NCBI GenBank assembly: GCA_016169945.1
Contig: JADLSH010000305.1
Span: 558,001-622,000, forward strand
Source of the DNA: Trachythela sp. YZ-2020
Lineage: Eukaryota; Cnidaria; Anthozoa; Malacalcyonacea; Clavulariidae
Length of the DNA: 64,000 nt
Direction: 5' to 3'
This document shows, one piece after another, positions 45,290 to 57,940 of the stretch (position 1 is its first letter; each line of letters begins with the position of its first letter). Position numbers and translations under genes: made by a program. Under the pieces are notes generated by a model, which worked only from the letters and a program-made list of their open reading frames with translations, was not told the origin of the DNA and searched no databases.

Positions 45290-48200
45290 TCGGACCCATC
45301 CGAGTTGATTGAAATTGCAAAACTGGCTTTGGAAAAAGGAGAACTGGAGATCGCGGAGAAGTTCTTGATTAAGGCCATGCGTACAGTTATGTTGGACAAC
45401 TCGTATAACGAAAGGAATCCAGAGCCGTATCTCTACTTAGCTGAAGTTCTAGAGAAGAAATCGGAAGACAAGAAATTGGAGTTGCTGCAGAGACAACGAT
45501 TTCTCCTTCAAGCTGCAGCGTTGTATAATTTTGTTTGCAATTATTTAAAAAAAGAGGACGTAGAAGACGAACTGTCCAAGAAACTGTCGAAAATCGCCTC
45601 TCGTAAACTATTTGATATCCAAGACAACATGGTTGCAATGGTTGGAGGAAATCCTCTTCACTGTAGATTTGATTCAGAACTTAAAAGAAATGAGCTGAAA
45701 AATTTAAGAGATGAAGTAAAAGAATCGTTGGAGTCTATGGAGTATCGTATGAACCAAGGATCTTTAAACAAATGTGATGTGCCACACATGCTGAAGGATC
45801 AAACTGAGGAGATAAAAAAGTTATCTGACACAATTTCAGTGAGGATGAAGCTGTTCTTGGCAGCGATAATTAACGAATGTTTGAAGTTACTTCCAACACC
45901 ACCATGTGATTATGAAGTCATTGTTCTTGGGTCTTTAGCAAGAAATGAAATGACGCCGTACTCCGATTTTGAATGGGCTATTCTCACAAGCTCTGAAGAG
46001 GAAGAATGTAAAGTTTTCTTCAGAAATTTAACAAGCTTGGTTCACTTGAAGGTAAGCTAAGTCTTCGTAGTCATATAATTTCAGTAGTATTATATATCAC
46101 ATATCACATATCACATATCACATATCACATATCACATATCACATATCACATATCACATATCACATATCACATATCACATATCACATATCACATATCACAT
46201 ATCACATATCACATATCACATATCACATATCACATATTACATATTTAGCAATTATTGAACGAGGTTGAGCGTGATATGAAGAATTATCATGCCCGAAGTT
46301 TGCCGTTATCAACCGAAGCCGCAGGCTGAGGTTGATAACGGCAAACTGAGGTTGATAACGGCAAATTTGGCAAGCTGTCGCCGCGTAAAGAGCCTGGACA
46401 CGAGGTTGTTGAGTAGATATGACGATTTCACAGTTGGCTGTTAGCCAATCAGAAACCAGGAATTTTTTAAATAAATAATATTATATATTATATATTATAT
46501 ATTATATATTATATATTATATATTATATATTATATATTACATATTACAGATTACATATTACATATTACATATTACATATTATATATTATATATTATATAT
46601 TATATATTATATATTATATATTATATATTACATATTATATATTATATATTATATATTATATATTATATATTATATATTATATATTATATATTATATATTA
46701 TATATTATATATTATATATTATATATTATATATTATATATTATATATTATATATTATATATTATATATTATATATTATATATTATATATTATATATTATA
46801 TAATATATATTATATATTATTATATTATATATATATTAATATTATATATTATTATATATATATATAATTATTATATATTATTTATTATATATTATATATT
46901 ATATATTATATATTATATATTATATATTATATATTATATATATATATTATATATTATATATTATATATTATATATTATATATTATATATTATATATTATA
47001 TATTATATATTATATATTATATATTATATATTATATATTATATATTATATATTATATATTATATATTATATATTATATATTATATATTATATATTATATA
47101 TTATATATATATATTATATATTATATATTATATATTATATATTATATATTATATATTATATATTATATATTATATATATATTATATATTATATATTATAT
47201 ATTATATATTACATATTACATATTACATTTTACATATTACATATTACATATTATATATTATATATTATATATTATATATTATATATTATATATTATATAT
47301 TACATATTATATATTATATATTATTAACGTTTCTGATTGGTGGCCTGAAAGTCGGCCGATCGCTTGTTTGCCATGGCATTGTAAGTGGGCCTTCAAAAGC
47401 ATAAAATAATCAAAATTCCAAGAATTCAAGGCAAAAAATTCCCGCGCTTTTTTCCGTGCTCAATCGAGTTATTGAGCACGCGCTTCAGCCAATCAAAAAC
47501 GTTCTTATATTACATTATATATTATAGTATATATTTAACAATATATATCTGAGCAAATTTTACATCATTTCAGGTTGTCAATCTTGGAGAAACCATTTTA
47601 CCTAGCATGAATATCGAAGCAATTAATGGAGGATGGTTTTATGATGACATAACACCAAAAGGAGTTTCGTTTGATGGTTTTTTTTCCACAAGCGTGCAAG
47701 ACGCCTTTAGGAAATACACAGGAATTTGAGCTGATTCATACACCTGAAAAAATGGCTGATTTCCAGAACAACGATTGGTATCGAAAAAATTGGAACTTGG
47801 GAGACACCTTGCTGACCATTTCCCCTCTGCAATCGAATAAACATGTATTGGTTGATGCTTACCGAAAGGAGATGGCTAAATTGTTGTCTAGTCCTTGTGA
47901 TTCAGAATGTTGTAAACATGATGCTTCGTGTTCATGGCCAACCCGAGGATCCTGCCGAGGGATAAGCACTTTTCACGAAGATTTGTCTCGTTATGGAGAC
48001 GTGATGACAGGCAATAACGACTTGGACGATGGAAAATTTTACGATGTCAAAAAAGAAATTTATCGTTTAACAGATCGTGTATTTGCTGCACTAGCGAAAT
48101 GTTATGAAGTTGATGAAAGCGGAACTTTTGCCATACTTGATGAATTGTACAGGAGGGAAATAATTTCGTCAGAAGCAAGAGATAATTTCGCAAGTGCCTC

Positions 48201-51200
48201 GGCCATTGCCATTAAACTAAGATTAAGTACTTATCTTAAAGCTGAAAAACAGGGAGAACAACTCATTGCAAGCTCAGACGAAGAAACAGGGAAATTGACT
48301 TCTGTTTACCATATGCCGAATGATGAAGAGCTGTTTAACTTTTTCTTTACTGCTATTCCTTTGTATGAAGAGTTACAACAGTTCAAGGTAGCAGGAAACA
48401 TACCGTCGTCGCTGACACACCGTACATTCTTTGACGATTCTGACGTCACGATGGGTCATGTATATTGTCGCTTGTTAAACTACGGCGAAGCTCTTAAATG
48501 CTACGAACGTGCACTTCAAGAGGATCCAGAAAAGCTGGGCATTGAAATCCGTCAAATAAGAATTGCACTTTTCATTACAAAAAACACGGAAGTGACGGAT
48601 AAGACTCGTGAAAATTTGGATACCTTATTGTCGAAGATAGAGCAAAGTTTCTTTCAGTCACATGACAACGTTAACCAAACAATGCTGAAAACCACACCAT
48701 TTGTCAATGGCTTGGACATGGAGCAATGTCGGCAATTACAAGAAGTGTTGCTTTTTGCTTCCGTGTTTTATGATTGTCGCAAATATTTTGTATGGGCAGA
48801 AATAATTCTGGCCCAGTGTCTGGCGGCAGAGAGAAACAAAAGTAGTGCTAGGAGAGAGTTGCTCATGATGAAATTCACGTTGATGAATTTTTACACCGAG
48901 AGTTTTGTTCAGCAATACCAAATTGACAACGTAACGTCTGAACTAACTTCTTTGATTGATGAAGAAGGCGTGAGCACAAAAAGTATTGTGTGGTTAAATA
49001 GGCTTGGAGAGTTTCTGTTTCGTCAGGGTAAATATGATGAAGCTTATCGTTGTTTTCAAAGAGCACTGAGTATGGGACACCTACTTTACGGAACCAAGCC
49101 GAACGTAAACATGATGACATCATTAGGTTTTCTTGGAGAGATCTCAATGTACTTGTTCATGTATATGGAAAGCAAATTTTACTTCCAATCATTGTTGCGA
49201 CTGTTTGAATCGTTTGGCGGACCTACCACTAGAATAATGGTTAAGGACACTTATCTGCAGTTGGCGTTGTTGAGCTACGCAGCTGGATATTCTGTGGAAG
49301 AAACCGTGTGCTACCTCGAGAATGGCTTAAAGGTAACCACAGGTAGGAGAAACGATAAAGAATTAGGTTTAGATTGCATCCTACACTGCAAATTAGCCAC
49401 TACACGACATGATCAACACAACCCCGAGCAGGCTTGGAAGTCTGCTTTGGATGGGAAAGCCTGTTTGAGAAATGTTGTTGGAATACAAGCCAGAGTAGCA
49501 ATGACTTGTCTGCTCGCTATGACCTTGGCTAAAATTACGAAAACAAACGAAGGAATTGAAATATTGAAGGAAGAAATTGAAAAGCTCACTTCACAGTCGC
49601 AGATGAAACAAAAAGCTTTCTGTATGATGCATCTTGGTAAGCTTTGCGCAGAGCAAGGTCTGGCGCCAGATGCTGAGAATTATTACAAACAAGCGCTAGA
49701 CATTCTGGTTGATATGCCGAATGATGAAAATATTTTGGGTATCTTAGAGTGTCTTATTGGCTATATAAAAACCATTATGAAGAATAGCAGGGTGTCTGAA
49801 GCAAGATTGTTTTTGGATGACGCTTTCAGTATAACCAAAGAGTTGCCTGCGAGTGCGAAAATATGTTCTTTTTTTGAGGATATTGGAGAATTGTGCGAAA
49901 ATATTTTTGATATCAATCGTGCTCGACAATGCTTTGTTGAAGCGCTAAGAATATGCAAGGAATCAAACATCGCCAAAAAACTTCCGTTCATGGAGTATAG
50001 ATTGGAGGTCAAGCTTGGAGAGATGGTGAACAACGCTTGTGCTATTGGCTCAATCAACCCTGAAATTGAGATACCTCTAGAACAACGTCTTCAGGCTCAG
50101 CGAAGTCATTATGATCGCGCCGCTGAAATCTTACGGGAACATGTTGTGACTGGACAAGTTGACTCGACAACTGTTATCCTGTTTTTAGACTTAAGTGAGA
50201 AGATAGTGCTTTTGCTGGAAACCTTGAACATTAGCGAAATAGTGTACGGAACAAATACACCAAATGAGATGGTCACCATGATACTTGGACAGCTTGCAGA
50301 CACGTACTGGATAACAGGAGATAAGCAAGCCGCTACAAAGTATAGAGAGCTTCTGTTAAGAATGGAGATTGAATTGCATTTATCAAACCCATTTCATCAA
50401 CGTATCTCCCACAATTTGACGAGCTCGTCTTTGTTTTTCTTGGAAACTCCCGGAGGTATTGATACTATCCAACGAGCATACGAAATCCTTCTATTTGCTC
50501 AAAAAGTCAAGGCTTTAACAAACAGTACCGCCAAAAGAACTGCCGCTGCCAGATGTTTCACTTCTCTAAGCGTGTTATTCTATTCCTTAGGTGATCTGGA
50601 AAAGGCCGAGATTTTAAACGGGATGGCAAGTCAGATATTTATCGAAATTCACGAAAGTGTTGAAAGAGAAAAACTACTGAGCAAAACAACATGCGACATC
50701 ATGAAGAAAATATTAATGAACTTACGAATGACCCAGACGATACTACCATCACATAAGGAAGAACTTTTACAATCTATTGTGGAAGTACTTTTTGCTGACT
50801 GTGGTATTAATAAAGGAGATAAAGATCTCTTAAAACAAAGAACGGATCTGCGTCAAGCTCAGATACGTCATAGGGAACGGCTACAAAATACCTTGGTTGA
50901 AGTTTCTAAAACGTCGGAAAACTGTAGCAGTGGTCGGAAAAATTTAAAGTCCTCTATTCAAACGTCTTTCCAAAGTTCCGATTGTGTGAAGCCCGGAGAA
51001 ATTGACTCTTCGGATCCGAAGGTTATGGACTCTTTGACGCAAAATCTGTCCCAACTTTGTTTCACTCTTAACCTCAAATCATTTCCTGATGCTTCAGTCA
51101 ATCTAGAATCGATCAAATCCGCAATTGATGGTTTAGATCGAGAAGTGGAAGTAATGCAGTCAAAACTATCTTCACTGGCTATTCTAGAAGCTTCTTTCCA

Positions 51201-54031
51201 GTATAACCTAAAGATAGGAAATATTCGTCAGGCTGCAAGAATAAATACTTCTTTGCAATCCGAAACGTTATCTTCTCTCGAAAACTGTCTTTTCGATGTC
51301 GGTAAAAAGTTGATCAGTGATGCCATCAAACAAAAGGAAGACAATTATGCTATAAATGCCATTAAACTTTTAGATCTTGCATTACAGCTGCCATCTAACT
51401 GGAGAAGAAAAACCAAAATTCTTAAATTGCGTGGGGAATGCAATTTTTCGATGGGTAACTACCGTGTCGCTGCAATTAATTTCACTGAAGCCGCTCGCTC
51501 TTACTCCAATGATACAGTAGAAAACCGTGATGACTTGTGTGAATATTCAGAAGTGTTGGTTGGTTTAATAAAGAGTGAGATGCTCTGCCAGAATGTAGAA
51601 GCAGCATGGCTGTTTTGTCAAGAGGGGGTAAAACTGGTGTCTGAGCATGAACTTAGAGAAACCATGCAAGCAGTGGAGATATTTTACCTTGGAGCAAAAT
51701 GCGTGGCTATTTTGTCAGAAAGTGCAGAACGTAAAGATGATAAGCTTGTCCAAGCTTGTTCTTTGTGTCAACAAGCTCTTACCTTGAGCCAGAACATTGA
51801 TCAGATAAGGAACGCCGGTGAGTTGATAGAAGAACTAGGCAGCTCGGGACATGGAGAATTTTTTGCCTTGAAATGTGAAGTGCGACTATTGTTGGCGGTC
51901 GTTTTCCGAAAGTTACAAAAAGAAGATCAAGCAAAGAGAATTTTGGAAGAGATGAAGGAAGTTTTGTTAAAAATTGCAGTCATCTTTGAATCAGTTTCTG
52001 CAAATTCTTTGCCTGGAGGAGAAGCTGAATTTCTAAAAATATCTCGTCGCCTATTTTCATGGATTGGTCGAGTATTGGTTATGTGTGATGAAATGGAGCT
52101 ATCTATTTCTTGGCTGAGTAAGTCTCTCTCGGCGTTTTTTTCAGTTGCTCTTCCTACTGTTCCCGATATGTTGTTATTTTATGAAGATTTTTTACCTTTG
52201 CTGCAGGCAGTCACTGTTACTAAATCAAATGCTACTCACGAAAGTCACTCTCCGTTTCAACAGGCTGTTGATATGTGCAAAGAAGTGTCGGTAAAGCATG
52301 GCAATGATTTAAACAACTTCTACGAGTTTTTCAAAAAGGTGGCAATTCTCTACATTGACCTCGGGCGAACAAAAGAAGCAATTGTTGTAGCAGAAACTGC
52401 TTTAGGAATAAGTGACTTGATGTGTGATACCAATGTCAGTGATCGAATGAACTATCGCTGCAGAATGCTACTTTACCTTGCCCAAATTCACCAACGAAAT
52501 TCAACGAACTCGACTTTTAATAGAAACAAAGAATTAAATCTTGCAGAACAGTATTATCTTACTGATCGGGACTTGACAGGAGAATTAGCACTTCGAAAGG
52601 ATTTGAGCTACGCCAACTTTTTATGTGACCGAAGGCGTTTTGCTGAGGCTGATGCCGTGCTTCGGGATATGAACAATTTAGGCGAAGAAGTGTGGCAGAA
52701 GTTTTGGTTCTGTGCCTATTCCTCGCGCGTGTTTTATGGTCCAGGCGTACAGAAAAGTGTCGAAGATCATGGCGAACTATGGGCAGTTGTTGGAGACATT
52801 ATGTACAGCACAATGGTGCGAGTTCTTGTTGGAATGGGGAAGAAGAGAGAAGCAGTTGCTGCGTGCGAAAAGCTGACTGGTAAATCAATAGTTGTTCATG
52901 AAACAATTATCGGGCAACGTCCTTCTTGTATACCATACCTTATCGAAGCCTGTCATCGCGAGTTGTTGTCTCTTGTAAGTGATGAAGACCGAAAGCAACT
53001 TCAGAGTTGTGACTTTCCGTTATCTCCAACCAATCTTGCCAAATTGTATTATATGCTTAACGAATACACCTTGGCACTAGAATACTGCACGGAAGAGGTG
53101 GAATCACCCGACCTGATCGAAATGAAACTTTCATGCTTTCGCTTGGCTGGAAATGAGTTGGTGGAAATGAATAAAGGAAATGAATCACCTTTATACTTTA
53201 TACCATTCCTTGGAATGCTTCAAACTAAAGAGGGATTTCTGGACAAGCCTTTTCATACCCAATGCGCAACTCTTGCAGGATATTCTTTCGCAAATCAATA
53301 TTTCGTTTTCCGTTCGTTGGGGAGAATGCAGTGCGAAAGAGGGAATCTTGATGGTGGAATTCAGTGTTATGAACGATGCCTTGACTTAGATGAAGATTTA
53401 ACCTGTGATCAAGGCCTTGTAGCAACCTTGGCTGAACTTTATCAGTCAAAAGCGTTAACGGTTGACATAGAAAACCAAGATTCGTGCAAAACACAGATGA
53501 ATCTTGCTCTCAATTTGTTCCAGAAGCTGCTTCAAAAGACTGCCGAATTGACAACATTTGTAGAATGCTCATTTGCGTCACTTTTGTCCAAATTGGAGCG
53601 TTATAATGAAGCCCTGGCCCCTGGAACGTTTTGAAAATGTTATTAAAAGAGCAGATGAGTCATGTTACTCATGTATTTCATTTGCGGAAGAAGACAAGCC
53701 GTTGTTAGACGTTTACCTTCGTCGTGAACTTGAAGCTAGTAGCAGAATTAACATGATCATCCCAATCAAAGTCCTGGCTTTCTACGAGTTAATTCTAATC
53801 TGTCTGAAATTGAATGAAGTGGAAAAAGCCCAAGAAGTTGTGCTTCAATTTGAAAATTATGTTGCACATTTTCAGTCTTCCCCAACTTATTCTCTGGGGA
53901 GGTCAGTTGTAGGATATGCACACAAACTAATTGGAAACAAAGAAAAAGCCGCGGAGATATTTGTTTCGGTATTGGAAATCATCCCGGGACATTTACCGGT
54001 CACAGAAGCATTGGAAAGTTGTTGTATGTGA
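45290..54031 (+). CDS. Giant nucleotidyltransferase (DUF294-like) plus TPR-solenoid protein
   Basis: Exon 45290-46051 follows a TTTTACAG acceptor, so at least one upstream exon is missing. It joins exon 47574-54031 in phase 0 (GTAAGC donor, ATTTCAG acceptor). Helical residues lead to the nucleotidyltransferase core VIVLGSLARNEMTPYSDFEW (about 45920-45980), with the GS and D-x-E elements of the GlnD/DUF294 group. Next comes YDDITPKGVSFDG, then about 2,000 residues of helical repeats, many TPR-like (MGHVYCRLLNYGEALKCYER, GEFLFRQGKYDEAYRCFQRA, MHLGKLCAEQGLAPDAENYY). Likely role: a nucleotide-transfer domain on a large protein-binding scaffold; substrate unknown. Frame breaks: one extra T in the eight-T run at 47678-47685 and one extra base in the C run near 53615. 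With these ignored the product is at least about 2,400 residues. Downstream, a hAT element splits the 3' UTR. Confidence 0.85.
46085..46240. repeat. (ATCACAT)n heptanucleotide satellite
   Basis: About twenty nearly perfect 7-bp units lie within the first visible intron of the NTase-TPR gene, about 35 bp past the splice donor. Confidence 0.95.
46245..46470. repeat. TTGATAACGGCAAA repeat segment between the two satellites
   Basis: TTTGCCGTTATCAACC is followed by two direct copies of GAGGTTGATAACGGCAAA, forming a small inverted/tandem cluster. The following TTGGCTGTTAGCCAATCAGA is the mirror of words at the other side of the satellite (TTTCTGATTGG at 47328), so the AT satellite may be the core of one large inverted-repeat element. 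Confidence 0.6.
46471..47322. repeat. (ATTATAT)n heptanucleotide satellite, about 850 bp
   Basis: Seven-base units TATATTA, with blocks of ATTACAT variants and some broken units, fill the middle of the intron. The unit differs from the nearby ATCACAT array by two C/T transitions. The DNA here is almost pure A+T and strongly self-complementary. Array length in the assembly is probably unreliable. Confidence 0.95.
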
Positions 54032-54054
54032 GTGTGGACAGGATGTGTAAATAA

Positions 54055-56349
54055 TAGAGGTGTGCATCGGATCGGATTGGACGTTTATAATCCGACAATT
54101 GGCTAATGTTTAAAATCCGATCCGAAATTGTCTAATCCGAATCCGATCCGATCCGACTTTTGATAAAGAATTTCGATCCGATCCGAAGAATCCTTTAATA
54201 AAATAATTTTCTCGTTCAAGTGGAAATGTTTAACCAAATACTATAAAAGCAAGAAATACATGTCAAGAAGCTGACAAGGTGACGTCCAATTGAAGTATCA
54301 AACGAATAATGCAACGACAACCGCGATAATGTTTTTACTGCTTAACAAATTAAAATTAGGTTAACGTTAATGTCAAAATTATTTACAATGTCATTATGGC
54401 AATATAAATTGTTTACTAATGTTTAGTATTTGCAATATTATAGTGCAGACTGCAGACATCACGGCAATGGGTTCAAGTTTCAAAGTTCAGACTGTTCAAA
54501 CTCTACACCTTCTGATGTTTTGTTTTTGTCGTAAATAATTAATTCATTTTATTTCGTAATTTGTATTACCGAAATCCGATCCGATCCGATCCGACTACGA
54601 AACAACTTTATCAATCCGATCCGAGCCGAAAGGCTATCTTTAAAATAGGGAACGGGAATCGGGGAATCGGGGAATCCTGGAATCGCAAAATCCGGGAATC
54701 GGGAAATGAGGAAATAAGAGAGTAGGGAACCGGAGAGTGGGGCAAACAGGAAGCTGGGGAAACAGGAGCTAAGAGATCTATAGGACAGTAGAATTGGGGA
54801 ATGGCGAGACCAGGGGATGGGGGGAACCGTGTGTAACGATATCTAACCGGGCTTTATCCACCGGATAGCAGGACCTTATAGGTCATGTGACTGGAGATTT
54901 GTTGTTGTGTTTAAAAAGGCATCAGTGGAATACTAACATTTACATAAAATAATAAAACCAAAAGCTATACAATACCGACAATCAAGTAAATAAAGGTAAA
55001 AAATCTCTTTTAAAGAGTTTACACGATGGGATGGAAGAACCGAGGGAATAAAGATCGACTAACAAGGGATGGGACAGAACTGGGGATATCAGGATATGTC
55101 ATGAATGCAGAAATTTTCAGGGAATGGAACTGTGTTTCACTTTGTTGGCAATCATATTATAAGTAATTAAATAACAAGTATATTAATTGGCATTCACTAA
55201 TAACTTTAACATATTTTACTTTACCCATTAGTGTGCATTATACTCTTTCCTTAATTGACGAGTAAAATCATCTGGCGTTAGACAGAGCAAAATAGTCTGG
55301 CGTTAGATAGAGCAAAATAGCATGTATGGGGTGTATTTGGGGTGTACTTGGGTAATTAGGCAAACCAAGAGAATCCAATTAATTGTCAGGGGATGGGGGA
55401 AACCAGGAGAACATTGGAAGGTGCAAACCAGGTAATGGGCAGAAAATAAAACTAAATTATAAGGATAATGACATTCTTAAATAGATTTTGGTCGAGACAA
55501 AATTTAACCCTCGGGCTCTAATGAGAAAGGAGTTTGATGTATATAAAGGTATCAAGGCCATTTTACTTTTGGAATTCAGTATTTTTTATTGCCAAAATAT
55601 TAGTCAAAATGCATAGAAAACATATAATATGCATAGCGGGGGGGGGGGGGGTTGCGGGGGAAAGGGCGGACAAGACTTTCCCTGACAAAGGTGGAAACTC
55701 CCAACTTTCACTAAAAACAGAGCTCTCTTTTATGCTTAATTATAATGGCACACCTTCCAATTATCCATTTGCAACTAGCTCTTGGGAAGGAATGGCCTAA
55801 ATTTCTTACTATTTGTCCCACCCACCTTGTACGCCTATGTCTAAAATTTACAGTTATACAAAACAAACCCATTAGGCAGACAGATGTAGCTGCATCTGTT
55901 ATATTGAACCAGTGAAATGGTATCCTGGTAGGCTAAGGCCGTAAATTATACTGTTAGACAGGGGTGTAGGAAGCTCATTTATTGTGGATGAGGGCAATCA
56001 AAGCAAAAAGTAATGTATGTGATCCTGAAGGCACTACAATACCAGGGGGGTCTGGGGGCATGCCCCCTCAAAAAAGTTTAAAATCTAGACCCTCTGAAAT
56101 GGCATTTTCAGCCAATTTAGTGACTGCATGGTGTGTCATTTTTAGAAATATTAGACAGTTAATAGTCATTGACATCTAAAAGATAATACTAGATTATTAA
56201 ACCATTTTACAGTTTTCTAACATTCTTTACTCCGAAATGTAACATTCCCCGATTCCCGGATTCCCCGATTCCCGGATTCCCCGATTCCCCGATTCCCGTC
56301 CGATCGGATCGGATTCGGATCGGATTCGGATCGGATTTGCACACCTCTA
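54055..56349. mobile_element. 2.3-kb hAT-like non-autonomous transposon with 8-bp target duplication
   Basis: The ends TAGAGGTGTGC and GCACACCTCTA are perfect inverted repeats, flanked by GTAAATAA on both sides (54047-54054 and 56350-56357). An 8-bp duplication and this end type fit the hAT superfamily. Subterminal GATCCGATCCG / CGGATCGGAT repeats occur at both ends, as do facing GGGAATCGGGG / CCCCGATTCCC blocks. No transposase frame is visible. A GTGGCGTAGGAA-family relative (about 55960-56110) is nested inside. The element sits 15 bp after the stop codon of the NTase-TPR gene. Confidence 0.92.
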
Positions 56350-56456
56350 GTAAATAACGTAACAATTTATGCAAAACTTGTTTTTATCGTTTAAGTTATT
56401 ATAATATAATTTGTAATATATTATAATTACAAATTATGATAAACAAAGAGACAAAG

Positions 56457-56462
56457 AATAAA
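56457..56462 (+). promoter_or_regulatory. AATAAA, probable original poly(A) signal of the NTase-TPR gene
   Basis: AATAAA lies 100 bp past the right target-duplication copy of the hAT element. Without the insertion it would be roughly 125 bp downstream of the stop codon, a usual spacing. Confidence 0.45.
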
Positions 56463-56499
56463 AATGTTTTGTACACGCAGGGACACCAGAGAGGGGAGC

Positions 56500-56660
56500 A
56501 CGAGAGTGTAGAGAGGGGGGCAAGCGCCCCTCCTGCCTTTTTAATATAAATTTGGCGATAATAAAACTGCTAAAGAAGAGAGAATGCAACTGCATAAAAT
56601 TGGACAATTAGTTCGTATTGGGAAAGCCAATTTTTTATTGTTTTTATTCTGTACTTTATA
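56500..56660. repeat. Inverted relative of the GGGACGCCG element at 38.9-39.3 kb
   Basis: TTTTTAATATAAATTTGGCG and AATAAAACTGCTAAAGAAGA, in inverse, parallel 39170-39220. Only one half is present. Confidence 0.5.
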
Positions 56661-56724
56661 TATTTGTGCATAGAAATAACAAATAAATGATCTGAAATTT
56701 GAAATTTATCGAAATTCCATTGAA

Positions 56725-57012
56725 TTATTTTTCGACTTCCCTTACCCCTGGAACTTCAGTAAATACGTTTAAGAAAGCATTGTTTGTAAATATTTTTAAT
56801 CAACAGCAAGACATTGAAACATTTGATCTTTAAATTTACCACTATTATTGTAAATATATTCCAGATTCATATATCTTAATTTAATTTGTAATCTTGTAAA
56901 TATTTAATATTCTACTGAACGAGGGCCACTAGGTTATTAGTGTTCGCACTATTATGTGTCACCCTCTTAAAATAAAGTTTCTATCTATCTATCTATCTAT
57001 ATCTATCTATCT
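56725..57012 (+). mobile_element. 3' end of a non-LTR retrotransposon with CTAT tail
   Basis: A short frame, TSVNTFKKALFVNIF followed by NQQQDIETFDL and stop, resembles LINE reverse-transcriptase C-termini. The 3' sequence ends AAAATAAAGTTTCTATCTATC with a (CTAT)n tail, as at 9660-9846. Confidence 0.65.
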
Positions 57013-57940
57013 ACCCCCCCTCTTGGCTCCTGCCCTACTATCGATCTGGGGTCTCTGTCTACAGGTGCCGCAAAGTGGGGCGAGCTTGCAGACGAGATAT
57101 GTCGCAAATATTAATCGAGAGACTTAAAGCAGAGTGTCGCAATAGTGTATACTGTATAGTGTATACCAACATATATGCACTGCGTACCTATTTTTGGCGA
57201 TAGTACTATAGTATTACCATAGCCTTATTCTATGGTATTACCCCTCCTACCTTTTTGGTCGTGGTACCCCGTGGTACCCCTCCCATATGGCCATATCTAT
57301 GAGTAAATCTCGTGACCTAGGTAGGCTAGGTTCGCAGAAAAGATTTGAAAGTGTGAAATGTAGAGCATTATGTAGAAAATTATTCGTTTATTCCTGATTG
57401 TTGAACATCTTTGAAGAATATGGAAAGAATTGATATTGTCATTTTCACAGGTTTGTATCAAATTTTCTCGATAATGTAATGCGAAAGTATCAATTAATTT
57501 ATTTAAGAGTTTGGTTGAATGATGCAACTACTGTCAAGGTCCTTCGCTCAGAACGTCGAAGTATTTTCTGTATTTTTCAGTTAGTTGTGTCCTTCAACCA
57601 ACTTCTTAAATATTGTTCATCGCTGCTTACACTGGCCAAACATTTAAAATATGTTTAGACTATATTAAATGACGTTAATATCGACAAATATCTTGAAATA
57701 TGTTCATTGTTTTGTGTATTTTCTCAGATATAGTTGCATACTTGAATATAGACTCCTTGCCTTGTTTACGTTTTTCTGGCAGGCAAAAGTCTTTTATAGC
57801 TCCCAAGATAGCTTCATTATTATGATATGCATTGTTGAATCACAATGGAGAACATAATCTTTTGTATTATCAGAATTTGCCTGCCAGCAAAATGAAGGGG
57901 TCTTTATGGATGCCAGATAAACAAATGGGTTGAAAATGTG
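57013..57940. other. Intergenic stretch, no gene seen
   Basis: Short frames only. No repeat family of this window was recognised apart from scattered words. Confidence 0.45.

Noticed and set aside
35513..45290. MYND protein and NTase-TPR protein as one gene
   Set aside because: The MYND frame ends in a natural-looking C-terminus (EFQSW and stop), and a GTGAAT donor there would have phase 2, which does not match the phase-0 NTase exon.
46085..47322. CRISPR-like or centromeric array
   Set aside because: Contiguous 7-bp units with no spacers, inside an intron of an animal gene; it is simple satellite DNA.
47678..47685. Programmed ribosomal frameshift at the T run
   Set aside because: Possible, but a homopolymer length error explains it more simply, and a second similar break occurs elsewhere in the gene.
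48736..50303. Minus-strand ORFs of 60-100 residues inside the NTase-TPR gene
   Set aside because: Antisense shadows of a strong plus-strand coding region.
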